From contig JBBSEZ010000011.1 of the NCBI GenBank assembly GCA_038239195.1, forward strand, positions 1 to 56,394: a stretch of DNA of 56,394 nt. The letters are read 5' to 3'. This DNA is from JBBSEZ01 sp038239195 (GTDB lineage: Bacteria > Planctomycetota > Planctomycetia > Gemmatales > Gemmataceae). The notes below the pieces were generated by a model. It was given only the letters and a program-made list of their open reading frames with translations. It was not told the DNA's origin and ran no database searches. The position numbers and the translations under genes were made by a program. Every line of letters starts with the position of its first letter. The first letter of the stretch is position 1. Below are positions 18,354 through 26,919 of the stretch, piece after piece.

Positions 18354-19453
18354 ACCAGGACTTCATCCTCGGGAAGCTCGCGGGCATCATGGACTGGGAC
18401 GACGGCCAGGCCCGCGCGGAGTTCGCGTGGCTGCGACTGATGTCGCGCATGAAGTTCGACGGCTATCAAGATTTCCTCGCGGGCGCCCGCTTCGTCGAGT
18501 CTCTGGCCGACTGGCTCCAGCAGTTCACCACCCTGAAGGACCGCCAGACGGCCTACGCAATGGTGCGCCGCGACCTGGTCTACGTGAGCACGGCAGAGAT
18601 GAACCACCTGGTCGAGTTGTTCTACCCGGAGACGGTCCAGTGGCGGCTCCAGCAGGAGGTGGCCGCGCGGGAAAGGATCCCCGCTTTCCGGGTCTGGGCG
18701 ACAGCGGGATCGACCGCGGTCTACCGGCGGCTGCTGCGGCAGACCCTGTTCATCGAACTAAGCGACGGAGCCCGCATCGATGTCTTCCGCCGCGCGAACG
18801 CCGGCACGATCAGTAACGAGCAGATCGTCACGGCCCCGCGGATCAACGAGGACAAATGGGGAGAGTTGCTCGAGGACCTACAAAAAGACCTCGAAGACAA
18901 GGAAGCGCGGTTTGCGTTCGTGTTCTTGATCGACGACTTCATCGCCAGCGGGACCACCTTGCTCCGCGAGGACGCCGGAAGGTGGAAGGGCAAGCTCCCC
19001 AAGTTCTGGAACGACGTCCAGCCGTTCCTCACAACCCACTTCGAGGCGGGGTGGAAACTGTGCGTGCATCACTACCTGGCGACTCACCGCGCCCGCCAGG
19101 CGGTGACCGACCGGCAGGGCCAGGCGCTCACGGCCCTTGGTAAGGCCCGCTGGTTCGAGGACGTCCAGTTCTCTTTCGGCATGATCCTGCCGGAAAACTT
19201 CCCACTCGAACAGGCCAGGCACGGCGGGTTCTTGGACTTGACGCGACAGTATTATAACGACTCCATCGAGACGCGGCACACGAGGGTCGGCGGCTCTGGA
19301 GCCCGCCTTGGCTTCGGAGAGTGTTGCTTGCCGCTGGTGCTCGAACACAACACGCCGAACAACTCGGTCGCGATCCTCTGGGCGGAGTCGGACGGCGGCC
19401 CGGACAGGCACGCCATGCGTCCGCTGTTCCGGCGGCGTCAGCGACACACTTGA
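18350..19453 (+). CDS. Phosphoribosyltransferase-like protein (PRTase-CE type)
   Basis: A 367-residue protein whose clearest motif is FLIDDFIASGTT (about residues 192-203). This is the DDxxxSGTT PRPP-binding loop of type I phosphoribosyltransferases. The N-terminal 180 residues are helical (LRLMSRMKFDG, YFPETVQ-like region), with STAVYRRLLR near 121-130. This matches PRTase-like proteins described from prokaryotic conflict systems rather than nucleotide-salvage enzymes, which are about half this length. A GTG start overlaps the upstream stop (18350-18353). Base-salvage or nucleotide-signal chemistry is possible but not demonstrated. Confidence 0.72.
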   Translation: MNQDFILGKLAGIMDWDDGQARAEFAWLRLMSRMKFDGYQDFLAGARFVESLADWLQQFTTLKDRQTAYAMVRRDLVYVSTAEMNHLVELFYPETVQWRLQQEVAARERIPAFRVWATAGSTAVYRRLLRQTLFIELSDGARIDVFRRANAGTISNEQIVTAPRINEDKWGELLEDLQKDLEDKEARFAFVFLIDDFIASGTTLLREDAGRWKGKLPKFWNDVQPFLTTHFEAGWKLCVHHYLATHRARQAVTDRQGQALTALGKARWFEDVQFSFGMILPENFPLEQARHGGFLDLTRQYYNDSIETRHTRVGGSGARLGFGECCLPLVLEHNTPNNSVAILWAESDGGPDRHAMRPLFRRRQRHT

Positions 19454-19466
19454 TCAGGGGGACACC

Positions 19467-21398
19467 GTGGATAATCCTTTCCTTCGACGAGCCACCGAAC
19501 TGTTGCGGGATGACGAAGCTTTCCTGGCGATCGTCAGCCCCGAACCGGTGACGCACTTCCTCGGCCGCCCTGGCAGGGAGGGCACGCTGTACGACCGGCT
19601 GGTGCTGTTGCGCGGAACGCCCGGCAGTGGCAAGACCACACTCGCGCGGCTGTTCGAGTACACCACTCTCGTCGCGCTGTTGCGTAACGCCGGCACGTCG
19701 AGCTACCAGGGCCTGGCGGGCGCCCTGGCCGAATGCGGTGCTACGGACGGGGAACGCCCGCGCGTGCTCGGCTGCCGACTGCCGATGGAGACGGACTACC
19801 GGGACTTCTGGGAGTTTCCTTACAGCGAGACTTTGCGCACTGGCCTGCTGACGACCTTCGTTCAGGCCCGGGCGGTCCTCGCGTGGTTCCGCCAACTGGC
19901 CGCGACCGGCGTCGAGGCGGGGAGCGTCCGCATCGTCCCCAGGCCCGAGGCCGAGACGGCGGTCGAGGCGATCGGGGGAGCAGCCGGCTCGGACGTCCTG
20001 GAGAAAGCCAGGAGGGTCGAGGCCGCCGTCTATCAGGTCGTGGGGGCGCTGGTTCCACCCAAAGCGGACGCCCTCGGTCCTGACGTGACCGGGGCGTACC
20101 GGCCGTTCGACGTGATCGATCGATTCCGCATCGAAACCCGCCCGGGCGGTCAGGGCCAACCCCTTGCGGTGCAACCGCTCGTGATCCTCGACGACGCCCA
20201 CGCCCTCCATCCAGCGCAGTTCCGGTCGCTGGAACACTGGCTGGCCCGCCGGGAACTCCGCATCGCCCGGTGGATCGTCACACGCTTCGACATCCTCCAA
20301 CCGCACGAGGCGCTGGCAGAGATCGCCGAGGATCGTGCCGACCGGCCGGACTACCCCGGCCTCACCGCCTCCCGCGACACCGAGGTGGTTCTGCTCCAGA
20401 GCAGCGGCCCGCGGCGCGAGCAGCGCACCGCCTTCCGCCGCATGGCCAAGGACATGGCCGGACGTTACTTGCAGAAGCACTCGCTGCTCGGGCCTCGCCG
20501 CCTCATCGTCCTCGGCGACCTGCTCAGCGAGGCAGACGAGACGATCTCCCTGTCGGCCACCCGGCAGCTGACCGAACAGCTCGATGCCGCCCAGCGCCGG
20601 CTCAAGGTCGCCGACTCGCGCCGGCGAGCCCTGGAGGAAGAGGTGGAGGCGTTCCGCCACGGCGGGCAGGCACCGCCGGAGGATCTCCGGCTGGCGATGG
20701 TTAGCATCCTCCTGCACCGCTACGCCAAGAATCGCGGACAGCCCAGCATCTTCGGCGAAGAAGATGACCCCGACCCCTCCCGGCCACTGGCCGCGAATGC
20801 AGAGGTCTACGAGTCGGCCCGCCTGCACCTGCTGCACCGCTTCGGCAGGCCTTTCTTCCACAGCATCGATGACCTTTGCGACGCAGGCTCGGAGAACGCG
20901 GAACTGTTCCTCCAGCTCGCCGCTGTTCTGGTCGATGCCGTCGCGACGCAGGTGATTCGCTCGAAGAGTTCCCAGCTGACCGCGTCCACCCAGAACGCGC
21001 TGCTCCGGGAGCGCGGGCAGCGCATCATCGAAGCGTGGAATTTCCCCTATCACCAGCAGGTTCGTCAGCTGGTACGGTCGATTGCCGCGCGGTGTATCGA
21101 AGAGACGCTGGAGCCCAACGGCTGGCTGAGGCCCAACTCCTTCGGGATTCCCCAGGAGGAGTTCGACCGGCTGCCCGAGACACACCCTGACCTGGCCCGG
21201 GTCCTTCAGTTCGCGGTGGCGTACAACGGCTTGCTCGTGGTGCCCCGACGCCGGCAGGGCGAGGCTGGGACGCAGTGGTGCCTGCTGGAGTTGGGGGGGA
21301 TGGCGATCCTCGCTCACGGGCTGAGCCTGAAACGGGGTGGCTTCATACGCGGAGGACTCCGCGACATCGAGCGGATGCTCGTGGAGAAGGCCGCATGA
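19467..21398 (+). CDS. P-loop ATPase of the five-gene operon
   Basis: A 643-residue ATPase. Walker A is RGTPGSGKT (about 49-57) and Walker B is LVILDDAHAL (near 235). A helical region with a coiled-coil tendency (LTEQLDAAQRRLKVADSRRRALEEEVEAF) follows the ATPase core. The overall look recalls ORC/STAND-like AAA+ sensors, but I cannot assign a subfamily. The GTG at 19467, after AGGGGGA and 13 bases past the previous stop, is chosen because family-like sequence begins there; the frame is open further upstream. Its stop overlaps the next start as ATGA. Likely role: energy-dependent sensor or switch of the system. Confidence 0.78.
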   Translation: MDNPFLRRATELLRDDEAFLAIVSPEPVTHFLGRPGREGTLYDRLVLLRGTPGSGKTTLARLFEYTTLVALLRNAGTSSYQGLAGALAECGATDGERPRVLGCRLPMETDYRDFWEFPYSETLRTGLLTTFVQARAVLAWFRQLAATGVEAGSVRIVPRPEAETAVEAIGGAAGSDVLEKARRVEAAVYQVVGALVPPKADALGPDVTGAYRPFDVIDRFRIETRPGGQGQPLAVQPLVILDDAHALHPAQFRSLEHWLARRELRIARWIVTRFDILQPHEALAEIAEDRADRPDYPGLTASRDTEVVLLQSSGPRREQRTAFRRMAKDMAGRYLQKHSLLGPRRLIVLGDLLSEADETISLSATRQLTEQLDAAQRRLKVADSRRRALEEEVEAFRHGGQAPPEDLRLAMVSILLHRYAKNRGQPSIFGEEDDPDPSRPLAANAEVYESARLHLLHRFGRPFFHSIDDLCDAGSENAELFLQLAAVLVDAVATQVIRSKSSQLTASTQNALLRERGQRIIEAWNFPYHQQVRQLVRSIAARCIEETLEPNGWLRPNSFGIPQEEFDRLPETHPDLARVLQFAVAYNGLLVVPRRRQGEAGTQWCLLELGGMAILAHGLSLKRGGFIRGGLRDIERMLVEKAA

Positions 21399-22534
21399 CC
21401 CCTCAGCGCTGGGAACCGTGCATCTACTTCCGGGGCACCCACACGACGGCCTTCCTCGAACAGTACCTTGCGGACCAGACGAGGCAGGTGCTGCTCGTCG
21501 CCGGTGCGGGCTTCGACCCGCGCTCGCCGCGGGTCTGCGAGTTGCTGGTCGCGGCGGCGGCGGGCCGGGTGCGCGGCCTGTTCCTGCGCGAGGAACGTCC
21601 CGGAGCCGAGGCCGAATTCGGCCGGCGGGCCGAGGCGAACCGGGATCTACTGCTGGCGATGCTGCCCGGCTCTCCGGTCCAGGAGATCGGCGTTTTCGCC
21701 GAGGACAATGCCGTGGTCGGCGGGCGCAACGCGGTCGCCGTCGTCAACAAGGTGTCCCTTGCCGGACTGACGGACGTGATTGTGGACGGCAGCGCGCTGT
21801 CTCTGGGGGTCGCCTACCCGCTCGTCCGGCACCTCCTGCGGTGCGTCGAGGCGGCGGGGGATGGCGAGCCGCGGAACCTCCACGTCATCGTTTGCGACCA
21901 CCCCGAGATCGACGCGGCCATCCGGTCTACCCCCTGGGACGCCGCGACGCCCGTTCACGGGTTCAAAGGCGGCTGGGGGCGTTCGGACAAGGCGGACGCG
22001 GCGAAGCTGTGGATGCCGCAGCTCAGCCAAGGCAAGCAGGCAATCCTGCGGCAAATATTCCAACTCCTGCGCAACGCCCAGCGGGACACGGTCGTCTGTC
22101 CGATCCTGCCGTTTCCCTGCTCCAACCCTCGGCTGCCCGACGAGTTGATCGAGGAATTCCAGGAGGAGCTGCAACCGGGCGATCCGAACATCTCCTGGCA
22201 CGTGGACGCGCGCGACCTGGTGTACGCCGACGAGAAGAGCCCGGTCGATCTGTACCGTACCATCTTGCGCATCGACGACGCTCGGCACAGGGTTTTCAAA
22301 GGGGTAGGCGGGTCTCAGATCATCCTCTCCCCGCTGGGGAACAAGGCGCTGTCACTCGGCGCACTGATGGCCGCCCTCGAGCGAGACTTCACCGTCATGT
22401 ATGTGGAGGCCATCGGCTACGCCGCCGACTTCGCCCGGCTGGACGCGGCGGCCGGAGAACCTCACGGGGAGTTCGTGCATCTCTGGCTGCACGGCGACGC
22501 TTACGGCCCAGGCCGGGACAAGGAAGGATCCTAA
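21395..22534 (+). CDS. Uncharacterised Rossmann-like protein
   Basis: A 379-residue protein that I cannot name. An opening strand-loop, VLLVAGAGFDPRSP (32-45), resembles a Rossmann nucleotide-binding start. A block around DVIVDGSALSLGVAYPLV and a late block LSPLGNKALSLGALMAALE give it a distinctive, probably enzymatic look. No transmembrane segment or zinc site is seen. Translational coupling on both sides (ATGA overlap upstream, one base to the next ATG) indicates a core component made in step with the ATPase and the kinase. Confidence 0.75.
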   Translation: MTPQRWEPCIYFRGTHTTAFLEQYLADQTRQVLLVAGAGFDPRSPRVCELLVAAAAGRVRGLFLREERPGAEAEFGRRAEANRDLLLAMLPGSPVQEIGVFAEDNAVVGGRNAVAVVNKVSLAGLTDVIVDGSALSLGVAYPLVRHLLRCVEAAGDGEPRNLHVIVCDHPEIDAAIRSTPWDAATPVHGFKGGWGRSDKADAAKLWMPQLSQGKQAILRQIFQLLRNAQRDTVVCPILPFPCSNPRLPDELIEEFQEELQPGDPNISWHVDARDLVYADEKSPVDLYRTILRIDDARHRVFKGVGGSQIILSPLGNKALSLGALMAALERDFTVMYVEAIGYAADFARLDAAAGEPHGEFVHLWLHGDAYGPGRDKEGS

Positions 22535-22535
22535 A

Positions 22536-23657
22536 ATGAAAAAGCAGACGAGGCCTGCGGATAGGGAGACTCGGAAACCCCGAACGACGAGACCGGCGGC
22601 GGTCGGAACGGGGCTCATCGCCCTGGACATCGTGTTGAGCGAGGTCAGTGGTGCGCCGCCTCGACACTGGGCGGGCGGCACCTGCGGCAACGTCCTGGCC
22701 GCGCTCGCCTATCTAGGATGGCGTGCAATGCCTGTCGCCCGGCTCCAGCCCGGCGGCGCTGCCGAGAGGATTTGCCAGGACCTTACCAGTTGGGGCGTTT
22801 CGGACCGCTTCTTGGATGTCGGGGAGGACGGCAGTACCCCGGTGATCGTCGAGCGGATCGCACGCGGCACGGGTGGAAGTCTGCGGCACAGTTTCTCCTG
22901 GAGGTGTCCGACGTGCGGTGCCCTCTTCTCCCCCTACAAGCCGATCCTCCTGTCTGTCGCGGAGACGATCAGCCCCAAACTGGGCCACCCACAGGTATTC
23001 TTCTTCGACCGAGCCTCTCCCGGCGCGCTGCACTTGGCCCGCGCCTGCGCCGAGCGTGGTGCCATCGTCTTCTTCGAGCCGTCGAGCGTCGGCAACACGA
23101 TGCTGTTTCGCCAGGCATGGGAGGTTGCTCACGTCGTCAAGTATTCCCACGAGCGACTGAGTGAACTGCCGGAGATCGGCGTGGATGACGGCCCCCGCTT
23201 GCTCGTGGAGACCCTCGGAGAGGCCGGCTTACGGTTCTGTAACAAACTCACGAACCGCCGATCGGCCGTCTGGGAAGAGTCGCCAGGATTCTCGGTGGCA
23301 GACCTCAAGGACGCTGCGGGGTCGGGGGACTGGTGTACGGCAGGGTTCCTCTCCCAGGTGGGCTGCGAGGGCCTCGAAGGGCTGCTCCGGGTGTCGGTCG
23401 ATGGACTGCGCAAGGCCATGAGATTCGGTCAGGCGCTCGCGGCGTGGAACTGCGGCTTCGAGGGCGCGCGGGGCGGGATGTACGCAGTCACGCGACGCGA
23501 GTTCAATCGGCAGATGGCTGCCATCCTCGGCAGGGACAATGACCACACGCTTCCAGCCCTGCGAACAGCGCGAGCCTACGACTCCGGCTTTGGTGACATG
23601 TGCCCTGCTTGTGGCAAGGAGGGGGACACACGAGTCACGTCCGCCACGGGAGGCTGA
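22536..23657 (+). CDS. PfkB-type kinase with CPxCG zinc knuckles
   Basis: A 373-residue PfkB/ribokinase-family sugar or nucleoside kinase. The first signature is WAGGTCGNVLAALAYLGW (about 45-62). The catalytic anion-hole motif is DAAGSGDWCTAGF (259-271), with the usual catalytic Asp. Two extra CxxC knuckles are present, CPTCG at 124-128 in the lid region and CPACG at 356-360 at the C-terminus. They may join into one zinc ribbon that is not part of ordinary PfkB enzymes. The N-terminus is a basic extension (KKQTRPADRETRKPRTTR). It is the last gene of the operon. Confidence 0.85.
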   Translation: MKKQTRPADRETRKPRTTRPAAVGTGLIALDIVLSEVSGAPPRHWAGGTCGNVLAALAYLGWRAMPVARLQPGGAAERICQDLTSWGVSDRFLDVGEDGSTPVIVERIARGTGGSLRHSFSWRCPTCGALFSPYKPILLSVAETISPKLGHPQVFFFDRASPGALHLARACAERGAIVFFEPSSVGNTMLFRQAWEVAHVVKYSHERLSELPEIGVDDGPRLLVETLGEAGLRFCNKLTNRRSAVWEESPGFSVADLKDAAGSGDWCTAGFLSQVGCEGLEGLLRVSVDGLRKAMRFGQALAAWNCGFEGARGGMYAVTRREFNRQMAAILGRDNDHTLPALRTARAYDSGFGDMCPACGKEGDTRVTSATGG

Positions 23658-24060
23658 ATCTGGGCTTTCGGAAACCCCGGGGGAGATCGATTGACTTTTC
23701 CAACCCGTAGTGTCGCGAGGTCGATGGACTCGCCTGCGGGTTCGTAGGCCAAAGGCATAAGAAACCCAGCGGCTTGCCGATGTAAAGATCGGATAACTTT
23801 ATGTCGCATCACATAACTGTATATCGCTTCGGGAGTTCCGCTCCGGCAACGAAGCTCAACCTCGCCAGCTTGCACATCGCAAGAGGAAAAATGGAAAACC
23901 GCAAGGCTTTACCTGGTAACATCTTGTGCTGCCGCATCCGACAGCCGTCTTCCATCTTTTCCAGATTTTCCCATCGCGTTTTTTCGATTCCGTCCAGATT
24001 CCGTCCAGAAGTTTCAGCGAGTGGCCAGTGGCCTGCCGGTGGCAACAGGGCAAGGCCGAG
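23658..24060. other. Low-GC junction after the operon, with a tandem repeat
   Basis: No gene is seen here. The region is AT-richer than its surroundings. It contains an 11-bp tandem repeat, ATTCCGTCCAG, at 23987-23997 and 23998-24008. This resembles in style the repeated 12-mers at 3759 and 15281 and marks the start of the DUF1016 remnant. Confidence 0.45.
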
Positions 24061-24600
24061 ATGACCTATGCCGAGGCGGAGCCGGACCTAACCGCGCTAC
24101 TGCGAGAGCTCGGACCGCCCCGCAAGTCTGACCATCCGGAGCAACCCTTCTGGCGGCAGGAGGGCTGGGGCGCGAAGGTGATCGACCGCCTGGCTGCCGA
24201 CCTGTATGCCGCGTTCCCTGGCATGAAGGGGCTCTCGACCCGCAACTTCAAGTACATGCGCTCCCTGGCCGACGCCTTCCCCGACGAGGCATTTGTGCAA
24301 GAGGCGCTTGCACAAATTACCTGGTCTCACGCCATCACCCTCCTCGACAAGGTTGCCAACCCGGAAACCCGCACGTGGTCCATCCGCCAGACGATCGCGC
24401 AGGGCTGGTCGCGTAACGCGCTGGTCCTCCAGATCGAGGCGGGCGCCCACCCCCGCCAAGGCAAGGCCCTCACGAACTTCGCCGTCGCGCTCCCGCCGCC
24501 GCAGTCCGACCTGGCCCGCGACCTGCTGAAAGGCCCGTACAACTCCGATCCTCCCTTGCCCGCGAGAGCGCGAGTCGTGACGGTCGAGTGCACTCCCGGT
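24061..24600 (+). pseudogene. DUF1016 N-terminal domain remnant (YhcG-like), cut at both ends
   Basis: The plus frame from an ATG at 24061 shows a clear DUF1016 N-terminal domain: GWGAKVIDRLAADL, LSTRNFKYMRSLADAFPD, ITWSHAITLLDKV and NALVLQIEAG, ending at LARDLLKGPYN. Intact YhcG proteins begin about 40 residues before GWGAKVID with a conserved helix and continue past PYN into a PDDEXK nuclease domain. Both parts are missing here. After about 24545 the frame runs into noise and then overlaps the pectate lyase on the other strand. It is a fossil at the right edge of the island. The end coordinate is approximate. Confidence 0.75.
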
Positions 24601-24637
24601 GGGGCCTCCCTCGCCGCCACGACATTCGTTGCCGACG

Positions 24638-25738
24638 TCAGTTACTTCCTGGCGCGACTCGGCCTCCGTCGCGCTTCGCCTTCGCCGCCTGCTTGCGCTT
24701 CCAGGCCGGATACTCGCGATCCAGGAGCCGCTGCGGCCAGGTGCCGAGCCAGGCATAGCCGTTGCGACGCTCGTAGCCGATCTCGGCCAGGTCGTGCTTC
24801 GCCACGCCATCGCGGTCGGCGAAGATCGGCCGGTTCGTGCCAATCTCGTAGAAGCGCGCCCACAGGGCCGGGGCCGAGGCGTCCTTCATCACCACCTTGT
24901 CGTAGCCCTTGGGGGCGCTTTTGTCCTTCCCGCGCGCGACGCGGATGCCCTCGAGCTTGGCCGCCTCGAACCACGCCACCGCGCCCTCCACGGCCCGGAT
25001 GACCTCGGGGCTCGGCTCGTCCAGGCTCATCAGCAGCCGGACGATGCCCACCGACTCGGCCCCGCTGAGGCTCGCCAACTCGTAACTGCGGCCGGGGCGC
25101 GGGCGGTAGTCCTTCTCGTCGTGCTGGGCGCACCAGGCGGTCGGCTTCCCCTTCACCCGGACCTGGCACTTCAAGATACACGCGACGCCCCGCCCGAAGG
25201 CGCCCTTCGCTTCCTGGCGCCGCTTCGGGCCGACGAATGCGTACCTTTCCGACGTGCCGACCTCGCGCAGGAGCTCCAGGAGGCGCACCATGGCGTTGTC
25301 GTTGAAGGTGATGCGGCGGTGGTAGCCCTTGCCCGGCGGGTAGGCCTGGGGCCAGCCGCCGGTCGGGTACTGCGCCTTCAGGACGTAGTCCAGCCCCTTC
25401 TCGAACGCACGCCGGTAGCGCCCGTCCTTCGTGGCGTTGAAGGCGCGGGCCAGGAAGCGCAGCTCGTCGGTCGTCGCGTCGTTGTCGAAGGTCGGCCTGA
25501 GCGCCTTGCGGTCGCCGGCGAACGGCGCCGTGGTGTCCGTGTTCTTGGGCCAGCCGCCCAGGTCGGACTGGTGCGAGAGAATGTTGCCGGCGACAAGCTT
25601 CGCCTCGTCACCGGCAAACCAGTCGTCCGACTTCTGGAGGTAAGGCCGCGGGCCGGCCGCCGACGCCCCTGGTTGCAAGGCGAAAACCACCGCCAGGGCG
25701 CAGAGGGCCGCCCGGCGGGCAGAAGAACGTCGCGTCAC
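24638..25738 (-). CDS. pelA: Pectate lyase, PL10 family
   Basis: A secreted 366-residue pectate lyase. A Tat/Sec-like leader (RRAALCALAVVFALQ) precedes the PL10 domain. Diagnostic blocks are GNILSHQSDLGGWPKNTD, FDNDATTDELRFLARAF, YPTGGWPQAYP and HRRITFNDNAMVRLLELL, with a C-terminal NGYAWLGTWPQ block. The length is normal. It starts at a GTG that overlaps the cupin stop (25735-25738), so the two are co-translated. Pectin cleavage fits a polysaccharide-degrading planctomycete. Confidence 0.92.
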   Translation of the reverse strand: MTRRSSARRAALCALAVVFALQPGASAAGPRPYLQKSDDWFAGDEAKLVAGNILSHQSDLGGWPKNTDTTAPFAGDRKALRPTFDNDATTDELRFLARAFNATKDGRYRRAFEKGLDYVLKAQYPTGGWPQAYPPGKGYHRRITFNDNAMVRLLELLREVGTSERYAFVGPKRRQEAKGAFGRGVACILKCQVRVKGKPTAWCAQHDEKDYRPRPGRSYELASLSGAESVGIVRLLMSLDEPSPEVIRAVEGAVAWFEAAKLEGIRVARGKDKSAPKGYDKVVMKDASAPALWARFYEIGTNRPIFADRDGVAKHDLAEIGYERRNGYAWLGTWPQRLLDREYPAWKRKQAAKAKRDGGRVAPGSN

Positions 25739-26226
25739 GGCACCTTCCCTCCCGTCGAAGTCCCCGTCGCGGAAGGGTGCTGCGGCGCCGAAGTGCCTTC
25801 GAAGACCTCATAAGGGGAAGGCGTCGGCCATTTCGGCAGCAGGGGGACCAGCATGATCCCGGCCACGACCACGAGTTGGAGCGCCTCCGTGCCCGTGTTG
25901 TGTACCCGGTGGACCACGTTGGGCCGGTTCAGCACCGCGCAGCCGGGCGAGAGCGGGTAGCGCTGCCCGTCAGGCTCCAATTCGCCGACGCCGCGCACGA
26001 CGTAGTAGACTTCTTCGCAGCGGTGGCGGTGCAACGGCGAGTGATGCCCGGGGTCGATCTCGACGACGCCCAGGCAGAGCGTCATGGCGTCGAAGCCGGT
26101 TTCGGGGTAGATCAGCTTGAGGTCGCGGACCGCCCCGCTGGACTGCTGTATGGCCGAGCCGTCGAGCCGCTCGGCCGGCGCGATGACGACCCGGGCCCTC
26201 GCCTGTTCGTGCGTGGACAAATCCAT
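25735..26226 (-). CDS. Cupin-domain protein
   Basis: A 163-residue single-cupin protein. Metal-binding motif 1 is HSPLHRHRCEEVYYVVRG and motif 2 is PNVVHRVHNTG. The start ATG follows AGGAGG. The usual role of such small cupins is metal-dependent binding or isomerisation of a sugar or acid. Coupling to pelA suggests a link to pectin breakdown products, but this is an inference. Confidence 0.82.
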   Translation of the reverse strand: MDLSTHEQARARVVIAPAERLDGSAIQQSSGAVRDLKLIYPETGFDAMTLCLGVVEIDPGHHSPLHRHRCEEVYYVVRGVGELEPDGQRYPLSPGCAVLNRPNVVHRVHNTGTEALQLVVVAGIMLVPLLPKWPTPSPYEVFEGTSAPQHPSATGTSTGGKVP

Positions 26227-26253
26227 CGGAGGCCTCCTGTTCGTGGCAGCGCC

Positions 26254-26895
26254 CTACTTCTTCGAGTCCCCCGGCAGCAACCGCTGGGGGAGGTTGGCGA
26301 AGGTCGTCTTCCCCTCCTTGTCGTAGGTGATTTGCCACACCCGGTCGAACACCTTGCTGCCCACTTTCGCCGGATAGCCGGTCGCGCGGAGCAACCCGGC
26401 CATCTCGGGCATGGTGCCGTGGTGCCAGCACACCAGGACCGTCTTCCCCTGGTACTTTTTCTTGCCGAAGACCTCGTTGCTCAGGCCGCGCATTCCCGGC
26501 ACGTCGTTTTTGAAGGCGTCGTTAATGGGCAGCCCGAGCTTCCTGGAGAGGGGAGTCACCGTTTCCACCGGGCGATGGCTGCTCTTCGAATTGTGCGTGG
26601 CGAAGAGGAAGTCCGGCCTGGGGAACGGGATCGGCCTTGTCGGGGACTTCACGAACAACTGGGGGAGGGCCTTCGCTCGTTCCTCCCCCTGCTTGGAGAG
26701 GTGAACCGATTTGTCCTCGTCGGGCGGCTTTTCCGCGTGGCGGATGAGCAACACCTGTTTCGGATACGTCTTGTCCGCTCTTTTCGGCTCGTCCGCCCGC
26801 GGGGAGTGGACGATCGCGAGGGCGAGCAGCAGCCCCACCAGCGCGGCCGGGGCGATGGCGAGCAGTCGGAGACGGTTCGGGGTGGCGTCTTTCAT
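26254..26895 (-). CDS. Membrane-anchored histidine phosphatase family protein
   Basis: A 213-residue phosphoglycerate-mutase-like protein. Residues about 10-30 are a signal or membrane segment (LLAIAPAALVGLLLALAIV). The catalytic motif is LLIRHAEKP and the late His is in CWHHGTMPEM. Catalytic residues appear intact, so it is probably an exported phosphatase of unknown substrate. AAGGAG lies seven bases before the ATG. Confidence 0.82.
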   Translation of the reverse strand: MKDATPNRLRLLAIAPAALVGLLLALAIVHSPRADEPKRADKTYPKQVLLIRHAEKPPDEDKSVHLSKQGEERAKALPQLFVKSPTRPIPFPRPDFLFATHNSKSSHRPVETVTPLSRKLGLPINDAFKNDVPGMRGLSNEVFGKKKYQGKTVLVCWHHGTMPEMAGLLRATGYPAKVGSKVFDRVWQITYDKEGKTTFANLPQRLLPGDSKK

Positions 26896-26919
26896 GGCAA
26901 GCTCCTTGGCGGTCCTCGA

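Noticed and set aside
19128..21317. Long open frame on the minus strand opposite the P-loop ATPase
   Set aside because: It has no motif and crosses two real, coupled plus-strand genes.
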